In this document: piece after piece, positions 55,553-60,627 of the stretch
Numbering within the stretch: the stretch's first letter is position 1
How the letters are laid out: each line of letters opens with the position of its first letter
Source of the DNA: Neptunicella marina
Lineage (GTDB): Bacteria > Pseudomonadota > Gammaproteobacteria > Enterobacterales > Alteromonadaceae
Reading direction: 5' to 3'
DNA length: 60,627 nucleotides
NCBI RefSeq assembly: GCF_014270035.1
Contig: NZ_JACNEP010000019.1
Location: 1-60,627, forward strand
The notes under the pieces: model-generated
The model's input: the letters and a program-made list of their open reading frames with translations, nothing else
Told to the model about the DNA's origin: nothing
Databases searched by the model: none
Position numbers and translations under genes: made by a program

Positions 55553-56854
55553 TTAAAAGCTATAACTTACCTGAGCCATCAGTGCTTTAACAGACGGGAA
55601 TAGATCCTGCTGTTGCAGCTGACCTGGTAGTGGCGTGCCATTGTTTTTCGGGTTCTGCTGATAATATTCGACTCTGAATGCCAGTTCATTGCCGGATTCC
55701 AGCGTCATGCCGTATTTTAATCCCAGTGTAAATGCTGTCATTTCTCCCAAACGATAATCTGCTGTTGCAAATGCCGGCAGGGGATCAGCTTGGGTTAAAA
55801 ATGGCTGGTAAAAGTTGGCTGCACTTTGCTGATAAAAACGCACATGCGGTTGCAGGTAGCTATTGTCCGATAAATTAAAACGGAATTTACTGTCTACTGT
55901 ATGTGAATCAATATCCCAGTCATCAGTTGCAAAGCGATATGACACATCGGCAACACCGGAATCAAACGCGTATTTGCCCTGAACAAAAATATTGTGTTTT
56001 GTACGATTGTCGGGGCGATTTTCGTACAAGGTGTTAACCGATGTCCCTGATTGATCCACCACACTCAGAACTTTAAATGGATCGGTCAGATAACCATCAA
56101 CTTTGCTAAAGCCATAATTAAGCTGCATGATCATACGGCGGTTAATGGTTTGGGTGAGGCCAAACATTAAATCCAGTGTACTTTTGGTATCACTTCCGTC
56201 CTGACGTGTTAAATCGAAGGCGTTTTTATACGCATCTTCTGAGCTAAATTGTCCCTGATTTATTACCATGCCAGAAAATCCAACAGGGCGTCCGCCTTCT
56301 GGATCTATGGTGTCATTTGCATAAGAAAAACCTGCGCTGACTGTGGTGTTTTTATTGTTAAAATCCCGGGCTAAAGATGCATTAACCGCCAGAGACAAAT
56401 AGTCATACTCTTTGGAAAAATGCACGCCTGAAGATACTCGGGTATTTTCCATAACAGGTTGTGTCCACTGCGCATTTAATTGTACGCGTGTGTCATGGAA
56501 AGTATCGTCCAGAGGAAGGGTATTGGCTTCAATCTGATATTGCCCATTGCCAGAAGGGCGGGTAAAGGTTTGTACTTTATCCTGCGGTACGGCACCTGAA
56601 GCGGAAGAGCCCGTTAATGTGTCGATAACCAGCTTGCCTGAAAAAATATGCTGATCGCCAAAGTCTTTACTGGCCGCAATAACACTTTCCACAGCAGAAA
56701 CTCTGTCCTGCTCACTGTACAGTAATAGAGCAGTATCTATCTTCCAGCCATCTTCACTATTACCAGCAGCCTGAGCTACTGGTGTAACTCCCAACAGTGT
56801 GCAGCTAGCCGCCAGTAAGGCATGGCTAATATTTTTGTTTTGAGTTAATTGCAT
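55553..56854 (-). CDS. DUF3570 outer-membrane beta-barrel protein
   Basis: A 433-residue exported protein with signal peptide about 1-29 (LLGVTPVAQAA). The body is alternating strand pattern with aromatic girdles and ends in VKALMAQVSYSF, a classic outer-membrane barrel end. It matches the DUF3570 family, function unknown. The ATG at 56854 lies 6 bases after a GGAGG that is part of the last codons of the preceding DUF4266 gene, and the two genes overlap by 10 bases, so translation is coupled. Confidence 0.87.
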   Translation of the reverse strand: MQLTQNKNISHALLAASCTLLGVTPVAQAAGNSEDGWKIDTALLLYSEQDRVSAVESVIAASKDFGDQHIFSGKLVIDTLTGSSASGAVPQDKVQTFTRPSGNGQYQIEANTLPLDDTFHDTRVQLNAQWTQPVMENTRVSSGVHFSKEYDYLSLAVNASLARDFNNKNTTVSAGFSYANDTIDPEGGRPVGFSGMVINQGQFSSEDAYKNAFDLTRQDGSDTKSTLDLMFGLTQTINRRMIMQLNYGFSKVDGYLTDPFKVLSVVDQSGTSVNTLYENRPDNRTKHNIFVQGKYAFDSGVADVSYRFATDDWDIDSHTVDSKFRFNLSDNSYLQPHVRFYQQSAANFYQPFLTQADPLPAFATADYRLGEMTAFTLGLKYGMTLESGNELAFRVEYYQQNPKNNGTPLPGQLQQQDLFPSVKALMAQVSYSF

Positions 56855-57069
56855 CCGCAACCTCCACCACTAAATGCTTTACCACCACTGGTTGCTTCTT
56901 TACTAAAATAAATGTGATCATCGAGTCCGCTGTCAACACTGTCGGCATCAAGTGCCATTTCATCTTTTGCCAGTAAATCACGTTCCCAGGGTTGTACTCC
57001 TAATGAGGCACAACCGCTGGTTGTTGCGACTATTCCTACTATAATTGCCAGACCAAAACGTTTTTTCAT
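56845..57069 (-). CDS. DUF4266 small lipoprotein with Gly/Cys-rich tail
   Basis: A 74-residue lipoprotein. Signal peptide with lipobox SGCA, then a short mature part QPWERDLLAKDEMAL matching DUF4266, and a tail ending GGKAFSGGGCGCN. The tail has two cysteines that could bind metal, form thioether or disulfide links or be redox-modified. An ATSGG segment just before the tail vaguely resembles ApbE flavinylation motifs. The ATG at 57069 has GGAG 10 bases upstream; the frame opens earlier inside the TlpA gene. Role unknown. Confidence 0.82.
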   Translation of the reverse strand: MKKRFGLAIIVGIVATTSGCASLGVQPWERDLLAKDEMALDADSVDSGLDDHIYFSKEATSGGKAFSGGGCGCN

Positions 57070-57076
57070 CACTTTA

Positions 57077-57553
57077 TTACTCCATCTCATTCAGGAGCGT
57101 CGTTAACTCCTGTTCATAAGCTTGTTGTTTGTTGACAAAAAAGCCCTGATGTTTAAATCGGATTTGGCCTTGTTTGTCTATGACATAACTACTTGGCATG
57201 CCGGTTAATTTATATTGTTGGGCAATGTCTCCGTCCGGGTCATATTCAATAGCAAAGGACGGTTGGATACTGCTAAGAAATTTTTTAGCCTGCTCACTGT
57301 CGTTATCAAGATTAATCGCAATTACAATCAGGCCATCATCTTTATGCTGCTGATACATTTTTTCCATCCAGGGGAATGAAAGGCGACATGGGGCACACCA
57401 GGAAGCCCAAAAGTCGACATAGACAACTTTGCCTTTTAAGTCTGAAAGTTTGTCTGGCAAATTAGGTGAATGAAGCAAAAAGTCTGTGGCAGTTTGTGCA
57501 AAGCTGACAGGTTGGAATAACAAAACGCATAAAAAAACTACTGCACGTATCAT
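57077..57553 (-). CDS. TlpA-like periplasmic thiol-disulfide protein
   Basis: A 158-residue thioredoxin-fold protein with signal peptide about 1-19 (QPVSFAQ). Active site WCAPC (C53, C56) and cis-proline loop TGMPSSYVI are intact. TlpA/ResA-type proteins keep periplasmic cysteines reduced. As first gene of this operon it is a natural reductant for the two cysteines of the DUF4266 tail (inference). The spacer to the divergent receptor gene is long. Confidence 0.9.
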   Translation of the reverse strand: MIRAVVFLCVLLFQPVSFAQTATDFLLHSPNLPDKLSDLKGKVVYVDFWASWCAPCRLSFPWMEKMYQQHKDDGLIVIAINLDNDSEQAKKFLSSIQPSFAIEYDPDGDIAQQYKLTGMPSSYVIDKQGQIRFKHQGFFVNKQQAYEQELTTLLNEME

Positions 57554-57950
57554 CGATTTTAAAACCTATTAAAGCAGGATTGACCGTTACTTTAATGACA
57601 GTTTCTTAATTTTATCTTAATTAACCCATGCTTTTACATTTGCTCAACCTCCAAATAAATGCGGATTTCAGCCAAATTCAAACTCTAAATAAAGTTCGAA
57701 TCACTTAACCTAAAAGGGCTTGGAAAAGAATGTAATTTAAATTATCTCTCTTTTTAAGTGCCTAAAACTATGACAAATATTTCAATTTTATTGTTGCAAG
57801 GGGAGAGTTATCTAACTATAAAGAACATGTCACTTTGCCGCTTGTCGCATAAATTGTGCGGTTCATCGTGTGACGGATAGAGCACTTAATGTCGTAAAAC
57901 AAAAACAAAGTGCCAAAGACAACAAAACAAATGACTAGGATGTGATAATA
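57554..57950. other. Divergent regulatory spacer, no gene seen
   Basis: A 397-base AT-rich region between the TlpA operon and the TonB-dependent receptor gene. It contains the receptor promoter candidate listed separately and a long leader (about 120 bases) with an inverted segment around GTCGCATAAATTGTGCGG. I see no Fur box, riboswitch or tRNA. Confidence 0.5.
57794..57822 (+). promoter_or_regulatory. Promoter of the TonB-dependent receptor gene
   Basis: TTGCAA at 57794-57799, exactly 17 bases, then TATAAA at 57817-57822. This gives a leader of about 120 bases before the ATG at 57951. Confidence 0.5.
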
Positions 57951-60542
57951 ATGAAAACTAAAGTATCAACACTTTCCCGCTCCATTCACGCATTATTGAG
58001 CGCAACTGCGACTTTCAGTCTGGTCGCTACCTCAATGGCTCACGCGCAATCTGAGACACCTGATAATGGCGCTAATGATGTGGAAAAAATTGCAATCGTT
58101 GGCACTCGTTCTGCGCCGCGGTCTGTAGGCGAATCTGCTGTACCATTGGATATCATTGGTGGCGATGAATTTACTGCTCAGGGCGCGACAGATATTGATA
58201 AAATGATGAGTGCTTCGGTGCCATCATTTAACGTAAATGACCAGTCTATCAACGATGCATCGTCACTGGTTCGCCCGGCTAACCTGCGTGGCTTGGCGTC
58301 TGATCAAACATTAATTCTGGTAAATGGTAAGCGTAAAAATCGCTCTGCTGTTATTACCTTTTTGGGGGGGAGTTTGTCAGATGGGGCACAGGGCCCGGAT
58401 ATTTCTACAATTCCATCGATTGCATTAAAACAAATAGAAGTACTCCGGGATGGTGCCGCAGCACAATATGGTTCTGATGCGATTGCTGGTGTCATTAACT
58501 TTGCGTTAAAAGATGACAGTGACGGAGGCACGTTTGAAGCCCGTTATGGCTCATTTTATGAGGGGGATGGCGACACTGTACAGTATTCAGGAAATGTCGG
58601 TTTACCTTTGACCAAAGATGGTTTTGCAAACCTAAGTTTCGAATACCGTGAGGCAGACCCGACAAGTCGCAGTATTCAGCGCCCTGATGCAGCAGCTATT
58701 GCCGCTGCTGGTAATACTGACGTACCTAACCCAGCTCAAATCTGGGGTAATCCTGAAATTAAGTATGATTATAAAATGTTGCTTAATACCGGACTGGATC
58801 TAGGTAATGACAAACAGGCTTATATGTGGACTACCTGGTCTGAGCGCGAGGCTGAAGGTGGTTTTTACTATCGTAATCCTCATACACGCGGTGGTGTCTA
58901 TTCAAATGATGATGGTGAAACACTCCTGGTGGGTGATTTAACGCCTAATGATGGTATTGGTTGCCCAACCGTTGCGATTACTGACAACCGTCCGGATCAG
59001 GCTGCACTGGCTCAGTTACAAGCCGATCCAAACTGTTTTTCTTTCTATGAAATGTGGCCTGGCGGTTTTACGCCTAAATTTGGCGGAACCGTTTTTGACG
59101 CATCTATTGTGTTAGGTACCAAAGGGGAAATGTCAAATGGTGTGCACTATGACTTAAGTGCGTCTTTAGCTCGCAGTGAAGTAGAGTTTGCGATAAAAAA
59201 TACCGTAAACCCGTCAATGGGACCTGATTCTCCGACAGAATTTAGCCCTGGCCAGTACAACCAAATCGAGAAAAATCTTAACCTGGATTTATCTTATCCT
59301 ATTGAAGTTGAAGGATTATCTGATCCGGTTAATTTAGCCGGTGGTTTAGAGTGGCGTCGTGAAACATTCGAAATTCAGCCTGGAGATCCAGCTTCATTTG
59401 AAGTCGGCCCACTGGCTTATGATCCTATGACTGGTACGTCACAAGGCTTTGGTATTGGTTCAAATGGTTTTCCGGGGTTTAAACCTGAAGATGCGGGATC
59501 GTGGAGCCGCAGTAATATTGCCGCTTACGTGGATGTAGAAGCGTTTTTATCTGATGAGTTTATGATAGGTGCGGCGGCACGTTATGAAGATTTCACTGAC
59601 TTTGGTTCAACTTTTAATGGTAAGTTGTCTGCACGTTACCAAATGACAGAAAGTCTTGCGTTACGCGGTGCGGTTAGTACTGGATTCCGTGCTCCGACAG
59701 TAGGGCAGAGTAATGTGCGTAACGTTTCTACAGCTTTTAATGCTGGTCGTTTGCAGGATCAGGCAACGCTGCCGCCAACACACCCTATTTCGGTACAAAA
59801 AGGTGGAACTCAGCTTCAGCCGGAAGAATCCGTTAACTACAGTATTGGTTTAGTTGGAGAGTTCGAAAGTGGTTTGTATCTGACAATTGATTATTTCAAT
59901 ATTAAAGTCACTGACCGCATCAGCCAGACATCCAGCCTGACCTTAACACAGGCAGATATAGATGCTCTGTTAGCTCTGGGACAGCGTGATGCCACCAGCT
60001 TCACCAGTATCCGTTACTTCACCAACGATTTTGATACTGTCACTCAGGGCGTTGATATTGTCTTAAATTACAGCATGGAGATGTTGGGTGGCGATACCAA
60101 GTTCTCATTTGCCGGTAATTATACTGATACACAGGTTCAGGATGTAGGCCCGGATGGTACTGTAGGTAACATTGGTGCAAACAAAGTGATGATGCTGGAA
60201 GATAACTTACCTGATACGCGTTTTAGTTTAACGGCAAACCATACTAATGGTGACTGGCGTATTCTGGCTCGGGTAAATTACTACGGTGATTACTTTGAGG
60301 ATCACGTAGATGATGGTACGCCAGAAGCCCGGATTTATCCCGGGGCTGAAACAACTGTTGATGTGGAAGTGGCGTATAACTTCACTGACGAATTGAGTCT
60401 GATTGTAGGTGCACAAAATGCATTCGATAATCGCCCGGATGATAACCCGCTGGCTGACTGGGTAGGTTCCGCTTATCCTACAACATCACCTATGGGCATG
60501 GGCGGTGGCTTCTATTATGTAAGAGGTGTCTACAGCTTTTAA
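57951..60542 (+). CDS. TonB-dependent outer-membrane receptor
   Basis: An 863-residue receptor. Signal peptide about 1-32 (ATSMAHAQ), TonB-box-like region (VEKIAIVGTRSAPRSV), plug domain (about 60-185; VNGKRKN, IEVLRDGAAAQYGSDAIAGVINF), and a 22-strand-type barrel ending FYYVRGVYSF. It takes up a large substrate using proton-motive force via TonB; substrate cannot be told (siderophore, vitamin or glycan). The ATG at 57951 has AGGA 10 bases upstream; the longer frame starts with a GTG at 57942. No regulator or anti-sigma gene is next to it. Confidence 0.93.
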   Translation: MKTKVSTLSRSIHALLSATATFSLVATSMAHAQSETPDNGANDVEKIAIVGTRSAPRSVGESAVPLDIIGGDEFTAQGATDIDKMMSASVPSFNVNDQSINDASSLVRPANLRGLASDQTLILVNGKRKNRSAVITFLGGSLSDGAQGPDISTIPSIALKQIEVLRDGAAAQYGSDAIAGVINFALKDDSDGGTFEARYGSFYEGDGDTVQYSGNVGLPLTKDGFANLSFEYREADPTSRSIQRPDAAAIAAAGNTDVPNPAQIWGNPEIKYDYKMLLNTGLDLGNDKQAYMWTTWSEREAEGGFYYRNPHTRGGVYSNDDGETLLVGDLTPNDGIGCPTVAITDNRPDQAALAQLQADPNCFSFYEMWPGGFTPKFGGTVFDASIVLGTKGEMSNGVHYDLSASLARSEVEFAIKNTVNPSMGPDSPTEFSPGQYNQIEKNLNLDLSYPIEVEGLSDPVNLAGGLEWRRETFEIQPGDPASFEVGPLAYDPMTGTSQGFGIGSNGFPGFKPEDAGSWSRSNIAAYVDVEAFLSDEFMIGAAARYEDFTDFGSTFNGKLSARYQMTESLALRGAVSTGFRAPTVGQSNVRNVSTAFNAGRLQDQATLPPTHPISVQKGGTQLQPEESVNYSIGLVGEFESGLYLTIDYFNIKVTDRISQTSSLTLTQADIDALLALGQRDATSFTSIRYFTNDFDTVTQGVDIVLNYSMEMLGGDTKFSFAGNYTDTQVQDVGPDGTVGNIGANKVMMLEDNLPDTRFSLTANHTNGDWRILARVNYYGDYFEDHVDDGTPEARIYPGAETTVDVEVAYNFTDELSLIVGAQNAFDNRPDDNPLADWVGSAYPTTSPMGMGGGFYYVRGVYSF

Positions 60543-60586
60543 TTAACCTGTGTGTCGTCCTGAAATAGGTTGACGGTTTTTCAAAG

Positions 60587-60613
60587 GCCAGTAGATTTTC
60601 TACTGGCTTTTTT
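60587..60613 (+). terminator. Terminator after the receptor gene
   Basis: GCCAGTAGA/TCTACTGGC stem, 3-base loop, six T. Confidence 0.9.
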
Positions 60614-60627
60614 CATTGTGCACTTGA

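Noticed and set aside
57700-57720. GTTCGAATC, which resembles a tRNA T-loop
   Set aside because: No acceptor, anticodon or D-arm pairing surrounds it.

Overview
This window looks like chromosome of a marine-type gammaproteobacterium, most likely of the order Alteromonadales. The evidence is the blocks dapA-bamC-purC beside divergent gcvR-bcp, msrC-proQ-prc, and pepN ... pyrD-zapC-rlmKL-uup ... rmf (gene orders shared with E. coli and relatives), combined with a 180-kDa-class NAD glutamate dehydrogenase, a DUF2835 gene after pepN, a branched-chain 2-oxoacid dehydrogenase operon, a TonB-dependent receptor and a GlyGly-CTERM protein. No tRNA, rRNA, CRISPR array, insertion sequence or integrase was seen.

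Layout. 0.2-1.4 kb: a solitary AT-rich Mrr-like nuclease gene, the only clearly accessory gene at the left end. 1.6-5.5 kb: bcp and gcvR on the minus strand, then dapA-bamC-purC. 5.6-8.8 kb: a CBM9-like/DUF5916 outer-membrane protein and a ThuA-like protein. 9.0-12.8 kb: the branched-chain oxoacid dehydrogenase E1-alpha, E1-beta and E2 genes (no E3 in the window). 12.9-16.5 kb: rlmJ, a Hanks-type kinase and tesB in one unit. 16.5-16.9 kb: facing terminators and a candidate small RNA. 16.9-24.0 kb: rsmF (minus), a solute-binding-like protein, small envelope proteins, then msrC-(small acidic protein)-proQ-prc. 24.1-29.8 kb: two sodium-coupled transporters, pepN and DUF2835. 30.0-36.9 kb: DUF1302-DUF1329-YCF48-like-RND, a probable trans-envelope transport system. 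37.2-50.0 kb: glutamate dehydrogenase, pyrD, zapC, rlmKL, a glutaredoxin-like gene, uup, DUF3466, rmf.

50.1-57.6 kb is the most unusual part. First comes a minus-strand four-gene operon that I do not recognise as a named system: a membrane-bound T7-lysozyme-type amidase, a second membrane protein that is a paralogue of the membrane half of the amidase, a membrane coiled-coil protein, and an exported coiled-coil protein ending in a short beta-rich segment. Its make-up recalls a lysis or envelope-remodelling cassette, but no phage structural genes are nearby. After an M24 peptidase with a Tat-like signal comes a second minus-strand operon, TlpA-like / DUF4266 lipoprotein / DUF3570 / ApbE, suggesting an envelope flavin or thiol-redox system. 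In it the ApbE has no export signal and the small lipoprotein ends in a Gly/Cys-rich tail. The window closes with a TonB-dependent receptor with a good promoter and terminator.

Starts were adjusted from the longest open frames where a ribosome binding site or family alignment favoured an internal start; this is stated per entry. All family assignments come from reading motifs and recalled homologues, not from searches.
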